Assembly (NCBI RefSeq): GCF_009828855.1
Contig: NZ_WUAG01000001.1
Coordinates: 1,054,001-1,118,000, forward strand
Direction: 5' to 3'
Source of the DNA: Psychromonas sp. L1A2
GTDB taxonomy: Bacteria; Pseudomonadota; Gammaproteobacteria; Enterobacterales; Psychromonadaceae
Length of the DNA: 64,000 nucleotides
The number at the start of each line of letters is the position of its first letter. Position 1 is the first letter of the stretch. Below the pieces are notes generated by a model that had not been told where the DNA came from, searched no databases, and saw only the letters and a list, made by a program, of their open reading frames with translations. Positions 21,208 through 31,624 of the stretch are shown piece after piece. The translations under genes were made by a program, and so were the position numbers.

Positions 21208-22048
21208 AATCTTGCTCCAACCGCTCTAAAATTTGTTGCTGTAAACTTGTGCTTTGAGTATCAAATGCTCTTGGGGTTTCGCTATCAGGCACTGTTAATG
21301 ATTCTGCAAAGGCTGGTTGACCTTGCATAATATAAAGTTGATTAGCTAAGCGAATTGCTTCCTGTGGATCGTGAGTAATCAACACCACTGTTTTATCTTT
21401 TAATAATTGATGGGCTAGGTTTTGTAAACGATAGCGAGTGACTGCATCTAATGCTGAAAAAGGTTCGTCCATCAATACCACTGGTTTGTTTTGCATTAAG
21501 GTTCTAGCTAACGCAACACGTTGACGCATACCGCCAGATAATTGCTGTGGTAAATAATGTGTTTTATCGGACAGGCCTACTTGCTCTAATAGCTGTTGTG
21601 CTTTTGCAATGTGTAGTGATTTTTGTTGTTTATCAGTCTTGTGACTTTTGTTACTGAGCTTTTCACTTAACAGAACATTGTCTAATACCGATAACCATGG
21701 CATTAATAAATCTTGCTGAGCCATATAAGCGATTTGGTTTTGTAAAGGCAGGTTAGTGCTGGTGGATAGTTGTCCTGACCATGCGACTTTATCAATCAAT
21801 AAATTAGCGAGGTAACGTAATAGAGAGCTTTTACCGCAACCGCTTCGCCCTAAAATACAGGTCCATTGTGCAGCAGGAAAGTGCATGTTCAGCGATGACA
21901 GTACGTATTGTTCACTATGGTGATAACGTAAGCTTGCATCTTTAATATCAATACTCGGTGCATTTATTTCATTCGATATTGTTTGCTTTGATAATGTTTG
22001 CTTTGGCACAGCTTGCTTCGATGAATGCTTATTGTTCATGCTTAACAT
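21200..22048 (-). CDS. thiZ: thiamin-pyrimidine ABC transporter, ATPase
   Basis: A 282-aa ABC ATPase. Walker A is GRSGCGKSS, the signature is LSGGMRQRVALARTL, Walker B is VVLMDEPFSALD and the switch His is in ITHDPQEA. Its start abuts the thiD stop (TAG-ATG), which suggests coupled reinitiation; an ATG three codons in (22039) is an alternative. The N-terminal 35 residues contain repeated KQ(A/T) steps (SSKQAVPKQTLSKQT) not typical of the family. Confidence 0.92.
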   Translation of the reverse strand: MLSMNNKHSSKQAVPKQTLSKQTISNEINAPSIDIKDASLRYHHSEQYVLSSLNMHFPAAQWTCILGRSGCGKSSLLRYLANLLIDKVAWSGQLSTSTNLPLQNQIAYMAQQDLLMPWLSVLDNVLLSEKLSNKSHKTDKQQKSLHIAKAQQLLEQVGLSDKTHYLPQQLSGGMRQRVALARTLMQNKPVVLMDEPFSALDAVTRYRLQNLAHQLLKDKTVVLITHDPQEAIRLANQLYIMQGQPAFAESLTVPDSETPRAFDTQSTSLQQQILERLEQDYE

Positions 22049-22891
22049 CTATTGATTCAGCTTGTAAAAATGATCAACAGGGCCACGGCCTTTACCAATC
22101 TTAAGTTGATCAGCATGTTGTAGCGCTTGAGTTATATAATCTTTGCCCAATTGTACTGCTGTTGTTAGATCATTACCTTGAGCAAGATAAGAAGCGATGG
22201 CTGAAGATAAGGTGCAGCCGGTACCGTGATTGTTGTTAGTATCAACACGTTTTGCTGTCAGTTGTTGTACTGAATCCGGTAAAATTAATAAATCATTACT
22301 GTTTTCGTCTTGTTCTAAATGCCCACCTTTTAATAAGACTGCTTTCGCACCTAATAAACGTAATGCGTCAATCATTGTTTGCATTTCATGTTCGCTGGTG
22401 GGAAGTCGACTGTCAATTAACGCTGCCCCTTCAGGTAGGTTTGGCGTGATTAAATCAGCCATTGGCAGTAGTTCAGTTTTTAAGGTTTGAATGGCTACTT
22501 TTTCTAATAGCAAATCGCCATTGGTCGTGACCATTACAGGATCGATAACTAAAAAGGGTGGTTTGTATTGCTTGAGCTTTTTAGCAACTACGTTGATGAT
22601 GTCGCAATCCGCTAGCATGCCTACTTTTACTGCAACAATGTTGAGGTCACTAAAAACAGCATCTAACTGCTTTTCAACATGCTCGAGCGGAATCGGAAAT
22701 ATAGCGGATACGCCAAGTGTATTTTGTGCGGTAATAGCGGTGATTGCCGAACAAGCGTAACTGCCTGTCGCTGAAATAGCTTTAATATCTGCTTGGATGC
22801 CTGCACCGCCACTGCTGTCAGAACCAGCAATAGTCAATACAATGGGTGTGCTAATAGGTGTAGAAATAGCGTTAAGAATAAGGTCAGACAT
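22049..22891 (-). CDS. thiD: hydroxymethylpyrimidine / phosphomethylpyrimidine kinase
   Basis: ThiD phosphorylates HMP twice to HMP pyrophosphate. Family motifs are VLTIAGSDSSGGAGIQADIKAIS at the N-terminus, VIDPVMVTTNGD in the middle and NNHGTGCTLSSAIASYLAQG, which carries the catalytic Cys/Asn loop. ATG 22891 is chosen as start because GGAG lies just upstream; an open frame extends to 22939. It is the first gene behind the TPP riboswitch. Confidence 0.94.
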   Translation of the reverse strand: MSDLILNAISTPISTPIVLTIAGSDSSGGAGIQADIKAISATGSYACSAITAITAQNTLGVSAIFPIPLEHVEKQLDAVFSDLNIVAVKVGMLADCDIINVVAKKLKQYKPPFLVIDPVMVTTNGDLLLEKVAIQTLKTELLPMADLITPNLPEGAALIDSRLPTSEHEMQTMIDALRLLGAKAVLLKGGHLEQDENSNDLLILPDSVQQLTAKRVDTNNNHGTGCTLSSAIASYLAQGNDLTTAVQLGKDYITQALQHADQLKIGKGRGPVDHFYKLNQ

Positions 22892-22972
22892 AATGGCTCC
22901 GATGAAAACGCGAGCGGAACTTATATCAACCAACATCAAGCAAAGAGATGCTACAGGGATGGTTTATAAATA

Positions 22973-23072
22973 GTTCCCTGCGTCAGTGTTAACTGTATCA
23001 GGTTCAACGGGTATCGATGTTTTATCAATGAATCTTGATATCACATTCGTTCTCAGCCAAAGGCTCCCCGAC
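22973..23072 (-). ncRNA. TPP riboswitch (THI element)
   Basis: Read on the minus strand, the conserved blocks appear in order: CGGGGAGCC, GGCTGAGA (pyrimidine-sensor helix), a long extra P3 stem, ACCCGTTGAACCTGAT, then a terminal GCAGGGAAC. This matches the thi-box as in E. coli thiM/thiC. It ends 82 bases before thiD and should repress the seven-gene salvage operon when thiamin pyrophosphate is plentiful. I saw no obvious rho-independent terminator between it and thiD, so control of translation is more likely. Confidence 0.95.
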
Positions 23073-23250
23073 TATAATTGCGCCAAATCATAACAAGTTC
23101 TGCTAAAAGCGCAATCAAACATATTGGTAAGATGAAATTTATAGAGGTTTCAATTGCTTAAGGTTTACATTAAAAAGGAGCAAAATTAACAAATAGGAAA
23201 TACATATTGTTTTCTAAAATGCGGGAAATTGAAACTCGATATCGAGTAAC

Positions 23251-23288
23251 AAAAAGCAGCTTAATAATGGGCTATTAAGCTGCTTTTT
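23251..23288. terminator. terminator of the ABC exporter gene
   Basis: A perfect 16-bp stem, AAAAAGCAGCTTAATA and its complement, with loop ATGGGC and T/A runs at both ends. It lies about 70 bases after the ABC exporter stop and upstream of the riboswitch, and can act in both directions. Confidence 0.88.
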
Positions 23289-23355
23289 ACTAAAGGTAAA
23301 TTGTTAACAAGTGAGCCTTTACTGATACTTTACAAAATTAGTGAGTGTTAAAAAA

Positions 23356-25185
23356 CTATTCACTACCTAAAAAACCACCTGTTTGATGTGCCCATAATTG
23401 TGCATAAACACCGTTTTTAGCAATCAATTCTTGGTGACTACCTTGCTCAATAATATTCCCTTTATCTAATACAATTAAACGGTCCATAGCGGCAATAGTC
23501 GATAAACGATGGGCAATGGCAATAACCGTTTTGCCTTGCATCAATTCATACAAGCTTTCTTGAATCGCCGCTTCAACTTCTGAGTCTAAGGCTGATGTCG
23601 CTTCATCTAATACTAGAATAGGTGCATCTTTTAATAGTACGCGAGAGATAGCAATACGCTGACGTTGGCCACCTGAAAGTTTCACGCCACGTTCCCCGAC
23701 TTGCGCGTCGTATCCAACGTTACCTTCGTTATCTGTCAGAATTGAAATAAACTCATGTGCCTGAGCTTGTTTCGTTGCATTGACCATTTCCTCTTCTGTT
23801 GCATCAGGACGTCCGTAGAGAATATTTTCTCGGATAGAACGATGTAATAATGAAGTATCTTGAGTCACCATGCCTATCTGTAAACGCAAACTTTCTTGCT
23901 GCACTGCTTTAATGTCTTGGCCATCAATAATGATTTGGCCCTTTTCCACATCATAGAAACGTAATAATAGGTTTACTAAGGTAGATTTACCTGCACCTGA
24001 ACGACCGACTAAACCAATTTTCTCACCGGCTTTAATATTCAAATCAAAGTTTTCAATCACGCCTTTATTTTCACCGTAATGGAAACTCATTTGTTTAAAG
24101 TAGATGTTACCTTTAGAGACGACTAATGGCTTTGCATCTTCTTTATCTTTAATAATATTAGGTTTAGCAAGGGTGTTCATACCGTCTGTTACAGTACCAA
24201 TGTTTTCAAATAGGGCACTTAGTTCATACATGATCCATTGTGACATGCCGTTTAAACGCAGTGCTAAACTGATCGCGACGGCAATCGCGCCAACCGTGAT
24301 TGCACTTTGCATCCATAACGATATTGATAAGGCTGTAATTGCAAATGCTAAGGTGTAATTTGATATTTGTACGCAAATATTAATACCTGTTGCTAAGCGC
24401 ATTTGACGGTAAACTGTCTCTAAAAATCCAGTCATACCTTGTTTAGCATAAGCTGATTCCGAGTCGGTATGCGCAAATAATTTAACCGTTGATATATTGG
24501 TGTAGCTGTCAACAATACGACCCGTCATCGTTGAGCGAGCATCGGCTTGTTCTACCGCTACTTTTTTTAACTTGGGTATAAAGTAGTATTGAATACAAGT
24601 ATATATCACCAACCAGACTAACATCGGAATAGCTAAGCGGTAATCCGCCTGTGCTACCATGACAATCATCGAAATCAAGTAAACTAAAATGTAGACCATG
24701 ACATTTAATAGCTTCATTACCGTTTCACGCACAGCTAATGCGGTTTGCATTACTTTGGTTGCGATACGTCCGGCAAAGTCATCTTGATAAAAAGAAACAC
24801 TTTGTTTTAATAAATAACGATGTGCAAACCAGCGTATCGACATTGGGTAATTGCCGAGTAAAATCTGATGAACAATTAAAGAATGCAGCAGTATTAATAA
24901 AGGAATTAAGACCAATACAATGATTGACATGATTAATAATTTTTGGCCTTCATCTTGTAATAAGGTTTCTGGATTTTTAGTGATTAACCAATCTACTAAC
25001 TGTCCCATAAAACCAAATAAAGACACTTCTAAAATCGCTAATAAAGCGGTTAATAGTGTCATCGCAAAAAGCGCTTTTTTATAACCTTTTGTATAATGCA
25101 TACAAAAAGCGACTAGCGTTTTAGGCGGTTGAGTCGGCTCTTGATCATCTAGTGCAGGCACTAAATTTTCAAAAAATTTATACAT
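23356..25185 (-). CDS. ABC exporter, fused membrane and ATPase domains
   Basis: A 609-aa half-transporter of the MsbA/multidrug exporter type. The N-terminal 330 residues hold about six membrane helices. The nucleotide-binding domain has Walker A GLVGRSGAGKST, Q-loop VTQDTSLL, signature LSGGQRQRIAISRVL, Walker B ILVLDEATSALD and switch His AIAHRLSTI. It would work as a homodimer, or as a heterodimer if a partner exists elsewhere. The substrate cannot be told. It is monocistronic. Confidence 0.9.
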   Translation of the reverse strand: MYKFFENLVPALDDQEPTQPPKTLVAFCMHYTKGYKKALFAMTLLTALLAILEVSLFGFMGQLVDWLITKNPETLLQDEGQKLLIMSIIVLVLIPLLILLHSLIVHQILLGNYPMSIRWFAHRYLLKQSVSFYQDDFAGRIATKVMQTALAVRETVMKLLNVMVYILVYLISMIVMVAQADYRLAIPMLVWLVIYTCIQYYFIPKLKKVAVEQADARSTMTGRIVDSYTNISTVKLFAHTDSESAYAKQGMTGFLETVYRQMRLATGINICVQISNYTLAFAITALSISLWMQSAITVGAIAVAISLALRLNGMSQWIMYELSALFENIGTVTDGMNTLAKPNIIKDKEDAKPLVVSKGNIYFKQMSFHYGENKGVIENFDLNIKAGEKIGLVGRSGAGKSTLVNLLLRFYDVEKGQIIIDGQDIKAVQQESLRLQIGMVTQDTSLLHRSIRENILYGRPDATEEEMVNATKQAQAHEFISILTDNEGNVGYDAQVGERGVKLSGGQRQRIAISRVLLKDAPILVLDEATSALDSEVEAAIQESLYELMQGKTVIAIAHRLSTIAAMDRLIVLDKGNIIEQGSHQELIAKNGVYAQLWAHQTGGFLGSE

Positions 25186-25369
25186 GTTATGTCCTTAATT
25201 TTTATTGCTTTTATGACAGGTCTTACGTCGAGCTGGGAAGGGGCTTTAATTACGTGATCATAATGGTTAGTGCCTATAAAACAAGTTTTAATTAAAGTAC
25301 TTCACGTTTATCTCTGTGTTTATCGTATTAAATAATGACTGTTGTTTATTTTTATAGATAAGAAATTAG

Positions 25370-26452
<1,083 letters not shown>

Positions 26453-26515
26453 TCACTATTTTTGTGGTTAATGCTTAAGGGCTAATGTTTAAGTTAATAT
26501 TTAGCTTAGAGAATA

Positions 26516-26562
26516 CACAACCTTTTTTAATATTCATGGATTAAATAAGGTTGTGCTTTTTT
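26516..26562 (+). terminator. terminator after the adenine deaminase gene
   Basis: CACAACCTT and AAGGTTGTG form a 9-bp stem with an AT-rich loop and a following CTTTTTT run, 64 bases after the stop codon. Confidence 0.75.
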
Positions 26563-26658
26563 ATCTTGTTATTTTATCAACAACAGACGTTATGACCTTC
26601 AACGTTTAACATGCCTAGCTTTGAACCCGTTAATATAACCTCTGAGCTTTTAGAACAC

Positions 26659-27114
26659 CTAAATATACATAGGCAGTTCTCGTTGCGTATTTAATTGCCT
26701 TACGGACAAATGAGTATGGATATCTTTAACGCTGGTGATTTTATGGAGTTTAGTGGTGAAGGTTTCATAGCCTTGTAAATTAGGGCTAACAACTTCTAAT
26801 AAGTAATCAAAAGCGCCGGATACGATATGTGCATTGATCACTTCTTCAATTTTTAACAAAGCAATTTCAAATTCTTCAATGGCTTTTTCTTGGTGTCTAT
26901 CTAAGCTCACTTCAACAAAAAAAGTCATATTAATACCGACTTTTTCTTTATTTAGATTGGCTTGGTAATCTTTTATGAAACCTTCATCTTCCAATCGTTT
27001 TAAGCGTCTGGCACAAGGAGACGCGGATAAACCGACTTTATCGGCCAGATCTGCTATTGATATACGTGCTTCTTTTTGAAGGTGCTTCAATATGTGTTGG
27101 TCTATTTTATCCAT
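26659..27114 (-). CDS. Lrp/AsnC-family transcriptional regulator
   Basis: A 151-aa feast/famine regulator. The N-terminal helix-turn-helix is RISIADLADKVGLSASPCARRLKRLEDEGFI (residues 18-48); the C-terminal RAM domain contains VSGAFDYLLEVV. It is divergent from an EamA exporter and an aminotransferase, so it probably controls those in response to an amino acid. A perfect 11-bp inverted repeat in the shared spacer is a likely binding site. Confidence 0.9.
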   Translation of the reverse strand: MDKIDQHILKHLQKEARISIADLADKVGLSASPCARRLKRLEDEGFIKDYQANLNKEKVGINMTFFVEVSLDRHQEKAIEEFEIALLKIEEVINAHIVSGAFDYLLEVVSPNLQGYETFTTKLHKITSVKDIHTHLSVRQLNTQRELPMYI

Positions 27115-27237
27115 TCTTCATCTGACTCTTTTTTAGTGATTTAATGCTTAATTCGTTTATATATCGATTGTATCAGCTAATACCTGAGGTTTTTAGCCTT
27201 TCTTTGAGCGATAAGAGCGTCGATTTTAATAGATAAT

Positions 27238-27267
27238 ATTGTTTATAAGATACTTTTTATAAACAAT
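27238..27267. promoter_or_regulatory. candidate Lrp-family operator
   Basis: ATTGTTTATAA (27238-27248) and its exact complement (27257-27267) form an 11-bp inverted repeat with an 8-base centre, in the divergent spacer just before the EamA start. The same GTTTATAAA core recurs five more times inside the first codons of the EamA gene. Binding by the neighbouring regulator is inferred from position. Confidence 0.5.
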
Positions 27268-27284
27268 TGGCAGGGCTTCAAAAA

Positions 27285-28301
27285 ATGCAAAAAATACAAC
27301 AGCATAGTCACCATAAAGGGCAGGTTAATAGCAATGTTTATAAAGATAATGTTTATAAAGGTAATGTCTATAAAAGTAATGTTTATAAAAGCAACGTTTA
27401 TAAACGATTAAGCGATAACTTCTCTATCGCTTTAAATTCCCCTGTTATTTGGGGATATATCTCAATGTTATTGGTTTTATTCATTTGGTCTGGCTTTGCT
27501 CTGACTATACGTATTATTGATGGCTCAGCATTAGAGATTGCTGATGTCGCGTTAATTCGTTTTTTAGTACCTGCAATATTATTGTCACCCTGGTTGGTTT
27601 CTCATTGTAAAACCATAAAAAAAGTAAAATTATCCGATATCGCACTTATTTTACTTGGTGGAATTCCCTTTGTTTTCTTAGCTGCCTTAGGTGCTAAAAG
27701 TGTGCCTGTAGCTTACGTTGGGACCATACTTGCCGGTACTCCTGCATTCTTTGTCGCTATTATCTCTTACTTTTTTCTGGCTCAAACACTCTCTAAAAAA
27801 CGATTGTTTACACTTTCATTTATATTAGTTGGCATATTAATTATGATTGTTGGTGAGTCAGAAGGTATGTCGTTGGATGTAATTATTGGTCTTTGTTTTT
27901 TGTTTGGTGCTAGTTTTCTTTGGTCTATTTATATCATAGGACTTAGAAAAATCGCTTTGAAACCAATGACTATTACGCTTATTATCTCTTACCTCTCAGG
28001 TTTTATTATGTTACTGCTGATTGGAACGGGTATGGTGCCGAGTAACTTGGGGCATTTCTCTTTCCAACAAGCGTTACCGTTTATTTTAATCCAAGGGCTT
28101 GGTATTGGCGTAGTGGCAACCATTTGCTTTTCTTATGCAGTAAGCCAATTAGGCTCTGCTCGATCTTCAGTGTTAGGTTCACTTTCTCCTGCCGTCACTG
28201 CATTATTAGCAGTGCCGATTTTAGGTGAATCATTATCTGTTTTTGTTTGTATTGGAGTCGCCTTAACAGTGATAGGGGTTATTTTATCGAGTCGTTATTA
28301 G
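27285..28301 (+). CDS. EamA/DMT-family inner-membrane transporter
   Basis: A drug/metabolite-superfamily exporter with about ten membrane helices in two EamA halves, e.g. WGYISMLLVLFIWSGFALTIR and, in the second half, QGLGIGVVATICFSYAVSQLGSARSSVLGSLSPAVTALLAV. It may export an amino acid, given the divergent Lrp-type regulator and the aminotransferase behind it. The start is uncertain: ATG 27285 has CAGGG about ten bases upstream, but residues 15-40 then consist of repeated NVYK units encoded by a 15-bp DNA repeat. A start at ATG 27465 would exclude them and still keep the first helix nearly whole. Confidence 0.85.
   Translation: MQKIQQHSHHKGQVNSNVYKDNVYKGNVYKSNVYKSNVYKRLSDNFSIALNSPVIWGYISMLLVLFIWSGFALTIRIIDGSALEIADVALIRFLVPAILLSPWLVSHCKTIKKVKLSDIALILLGGIPFVFLAALGAKSVPVAYVGTILAGTPAFFVAIISYFFLAQTLSKKRLFTLSFILVGILIMIVGESEGMSLDVIIGLCFLFGASFLWSIYIIGLRKIALKPMTITLIISYLSGFIMLLLIGTGMVPSNLGHFSFQQALPFILIQGLGIGVVATICFSYAVSQLGSARSSVLGSLSPAVTALLAVPILGESLSVFVCIGVALTVIGVILSSRY
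27333..27407 (+). repeat. five 15-bp direct repeats in the EamA 5' region
   Basis: Five contiguous 15-base units of the form AATGTTTATAAARRT (27333, 27348, 27363, 27378, 27393). They encode NVYK-x if translated and carry the same GTTTATAAA core as the upstream inverted repeat, so they may act as DNA sites rather than for the peptide. Confidence 0.8.
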
Positions 28302-28396
28302 TTTATTTTGTTTAAATGTTTTTATTTAAGTATGGGGATTTCTGTACTTTTATTTAGTTCTTTTTATCTAACCCTTTTTATTTAAGGAATGTCGTT

Positions 28397-29572
28397 ATGT
28401 TAGAAAACTTACCTGTTGTTCAAGGCGATCCTCTTTGGGCGCTATTACATCAATTTAATGCAGACCAACGAGACCATAAGATTGATATGTTAGTGGGGGT
28501 GTATCGTGATGAGACAGGGCAAACACCTGTGATGCAACAAGTACAGAAAGCAGAACAAAAACTAGCTGCCGCCGCTGAATCAAAGTCTTATAAAATGTTG
28601 TCTGGAAACCTTGAGTTTAATGACCATATGGCCAAATTTTTATTGGGTGATAGTGAGCGATTTTCTGACCAATGTACTATTCAAACGGTTGGTGGCTCAG
28701 GTGCTTTAAGAGTTATTGCCGACTTTGTTGCGACGCTATCACCCGATGCAGTGATTTGGAATACTGACCCTGGTTATCTTAATCATCGTCCAATTATGGA
28801 AGGGGCTGGCCTCAAAGTTGAACCGTTCCGTTGGCAGCATGTTGGAGGCGTTTTAGATATAGACGCGTGTTTTGAAGATCTGGAACAAGCTAAAGAAGGC
28901 GATATCTTATTGCTACACGGGAGTTGTCATAATCCTTCTGGTGTAGATCCTTCACCCGCACAGTGGCAACAGTTTATTGATTTTTGCCTTGCTAAAAAAG
29001 TCGTGCCTTTTATTGATATTGCCTATCAAGGTTTTGGTGATGGGCCTGAAGAAGATGCAGCTGGTTTAAGACTGTTTGTTGATCAAGTTGATTTCATGCT
29101 GGTGGCGGCAAGTTGTTCAAAAAATATGGGGCTATATTGTGAGCGGACTGGCGTAGCGATGGTGATAACAAACGATCATTCACAGCATGCTCCTTTACGT
29201 ACTTTATTAGAGCGTATTACGCGTGCAAACTATTCTATGCCACCAAATCATGGTGCGGCAGTCGCGTCATTATTATTTTCAGATCCTGAACCTTGGTTAG
29301 CCGAACTGTCAGTGTGCAGAGAGCGTATTAATGATTTACGTAAAGCACTAGGCAAATTATTGTTAGAAATGGATGCACCTGTTTCTTTACAAGCTGTAAC
29401 AAGACAAAAAGGCATGTTTTCTTTGTTGCCATTAACCGCTGAACAGATGATCGCTTTACGTGAAAAACATGCAATTTACGGTATGTTAAATGGCAGAATT
29501 AATATTGCGGGTTTAAAACAAGCCCAAGTTAGCTACCTTGCTGAAGCATTAGTAGACGTAATGAAAGGTTAA
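28397..29572 (+). CDS. aromatic amino acid / aspartate aminotransferase, class I
   Basis: A 391-aa PLP enzyme of the AspC/TyrB type. Landmarks are the N-terminal DPLWALLHQFNADQRDHKIDMLVGVYRDETG, HGSCHNPSGVDP, the PLP-lysine motif SCSKNMGLYCERTG and the C-terminal substrate Arg in LNGRINIAGL. The wording resembles TyrB more than AspC, so aromatic substrates are likely. It lies 95 bases after the EamA gene with its own ribosome site (AAGGAA), probably in one unit under the Lrp-type regulator. Confidence 0.88.
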   Translation: MLENLPVVQGDPLWALLHQFNADQRDHKIDMLVGVYRDETGQTPVMQQVQKAEQKLAAAAESKSYKMLSGNLEFNDHMAKFLLGDSERFSDQCTIQTVGGSGALRVIADFVATLSPDAVIWNTDPGYLNHRPIMEGAGLKVEPFRWQHVGGVLDIDACFEDLEQAKEGDILLLHGSCHNPSGVDPSPAQWQQFIDFCLAKKVVPFIDIAYQGFGDGPEEDAAGLRLFVDQVDFMLVAASCSKNMGLYCERTGVAMVITNDHSQHAPLRTLLERITRANYSMPPNHGAAVASLLFSDPEPWLAELSVCRERINDLRKALGKLLLEMDAPVSLQAVTRQKGMFSLLPLTAEQMIALREKHAIYGMLNGRINIAGLKQAQVSYLAEALVDVMKG

Positions 29573-29711
29573 TGTTGAAAGATTAATGGTGGAAAGTCTG
29601 AAGCTAAAAATCGGGCTGTGAGCGCTGTAGTATCAAAGGTTAATTGATATCTCACTCGGTATCATTTTACCTTGAATTTAAGGTGAAACATCAACTCGAA
29701 TGTAAAAACCC

Positions 29712-29750
29712 AAAAGGCCTGTGATAAACGTTATCACAGGCCTTTTTTTT
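29712..29750. terminator. strong terminator after the aminotransferase gene
   Basis: AAAAGGCCTGTGATAA and its complement make a 16-bp stem with a 3-base loop followed by eight T. It lies between converging genes, 140 bases after the aminotransferase and about 17 before the end of the DUF3943 gene, so it may serve both. Confidence 0.9.
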
Positions 29751-29766
29751 ACAGCTGATTTAACGT

Positions 29767-31353
29767 TTATTGAACTTGCATTGTTTCGCCTTCACCAAAA
29801 CGGTAGACGAGTTTACCCGTCATTTGCTGATCATGACTGCTTTCATGTGTCGTAAAGTAATTAACATAGTCAGCTTGTATTGCCCAGTTTGCATTTAAAC
29901 GATAATGAAGACCAACGCCTGTGTTCATTTGAAAGTTGTATTGATCGTCATCTTCATCCCAAATCTCTTCGCCTAACCCTGCGGTTATATAAGGGCGCAA
30001 GTTTGAACTGGTATTAAAGTAATATTGGCCATCAACACTAAAGGTTTCATAGGTTTCATTTGGTGTTGTGAAAGCTTGCATCATTTTTGTTGAGGCATAA
30101 TTTAAACGCGCTGAAAAGCGGGGGGAAAAATATAAACCTAATGAGACTTGAGCATATTGTTCATTAATGAGGCCACGTTTATTATCGTAATTAAGGTAAC
30201 CCGAGCCTAAACTTAATCCGACAATACCGAAATTAACGGGATCACGTGAATTTGCAAATGTATAACCAGACCCTAGTTTGCGTTTACCACTAATGCCAGA
30301 TTGAGCTGAGCTACTATCTTCGCCAAACAGGTAATTTATTTCAAACATAATTTGTCTGTCGTTAGGGACTCTTGCGTCATCGCCTTGCTCTGATAGTTTA
30401 ATGTAACCTGTACCTGCTTTTATTAAATCTCTACCAAATAGGCGGTTGAAGTTACGTCCAATAGAGTCAATTGGGTCTAATAAAAACAGAGCGGTGTTAC
30501 CCAGGTATTCACTTCCCCAAACCGTACCGCCGCCAGCCCAAATTTCGCGTTCAGTGTTAAAGGCCCATTCACCATAAACCCAACCTAATACCGGTGTCAC
30601 GACTAAATCTTGCATAGACGGTTTTTCTGCAAAGGCTTCAACACCATATTCCCAAAATGCGCTAGACATAAGCGCTGAGTATAAAAATGAATCCCATTGA
30701 CGATAGCCTGATTTACGTGCTGCTTGGTAGTAAACACCACCAAAGTAAGGGTGCATAATATAATTTAAAACAGCATCATCACGATCCCATACAGGGCCCT
30801 CTGATACGTGATCAAGCCATTTCTGCGCTAAGCTAACATCCTCATCATTATTCCAATTGGTAACTGATTCAGGCATAACTGCAAGTACCGAGACAACACC
30901 GAGTCCATAATAAAAAATAGAGGACGTTTGTGATAATAGACGTTCACTGTCCTCTCCATTTTTTGGCGAAAATAAAGAGACTTTATAAGGATTGTCATAA
31001 AAGCTATCAGGGACGTCAAATTGTTCCCAAGCTGAGTTAGTAAACGCAGTTTTGTACTCCGCCGCTTGTTTCTCGTTATCGGTTGTTTCTGTTTGAACAT
31101 CAGTTACTGAAACTTCTGGTAGCGGATCGAGTAGTTGTTGGTCTGTCCCTTCATATACAGGTGTTTTTTGTAACTCATTATTTTCAGCAATAGGCAATTT
31201 AATAGAAGCTTTTTCGCTTGAAGTCTTATTAACTTCATCTGATGCTGATTGAAGAGTGCCACTTATCGTCTCTTCGTCAGCAAGCAGTAAGCTGTGTGTT
31301 GATATCGAGAGTAAGAAAAAAAGCGAACGTACGATGTACTTTGTGGTGATCAC
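29767..31353 (-). CDS. DUF3943 family outer-membrane-type protein
   Basis: About 528 aa from GTG 31353, chosen because AAGGAT precedes it; an open frame runs to 31395. It has a signal peptide (SLFFLLSISTHSLLLADE), a polar linker of about 100 residues, then the DUF3943 core with NYIMHPYFGGVYYQAARKSG and FWEYGVEAFAEKPSMQDL. The C-terminal third has alternating beta-strand patterns (YEINYLFGE, FSARLNYAS, YYFNTSSNLRPYITAGLG) and ends ...KLVYRFGEGETMQVQ, consistent with a barrel. The function is unknown. The acidic Thr/Glu-rich linker is longer than I expect for the family. Confidence 0.75.
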   Translation of the reverse strand: MITTKYIVRSLFFLLSISTHSLLLADEETISGTLQSASDEVNKTSSEKASIKLPIAENNELQKTPVYEGTDQQLLDPLPEVSVTDVQTETTDNEKQAAEYKTAFTNSAWEQFDVPDSFYDNPYKVSLFSPKNGEDSERLLSQTSSIFYYGLGVVSVLAVMPESVTNWNNDEDVSLAQKWLDHVSEGPVWDRDDAVLNYIMHPYFGGVYYQAARKSGYRQWDSFLYSALMSSAFWEYGVEAFAEKPSMQDLVVTPVLGWVYGEWAFNTEREIWAGGGTVWGSEYLGNTALFLLDPIDSIGRNFNRLFGRDLIKAGTGYIKLSEQGDDARVPNDRQIMFEINYLFGEDSSSAQSGISGKRKLGSGYTFANSRDPVNFGIVGLSLGSGYLNYDNKRGLINEQYAQVSLGLYFSPRFSARLNYASTKMMQAFTTPNETYETFSVDGQYYFNTSSNLRPYITAGLGEEIWDEDDDQYNFQMNTGVGLHYRLNANWAIQADYVNYFTTHESSHDQQMTGKLVYRFGEGETMQVQ

Positions 31354-31624
31354 AGATAAATCCTTGAGGCAGTTAAAGCCAATTAATAGCCCCACATATA
31401 GACTTAATTTAATAACATAAGCTTAATAGCATTGACTTGGGAGTAGATAAATTTGCTTATTATCGTGCTTTTTTACTTGTCTGCAATACCTTATTTTAAT
31501 GTATTGCAGACAGATCACTGCCATGTGTTATTTTATCTAAGCATGATTCTTTTAAACTCCTATCATTGCAAGCCCTATAACAAGCAGGTACTCTCTTTTT
31601 AATCAATAAATATAGGCCATTAAT

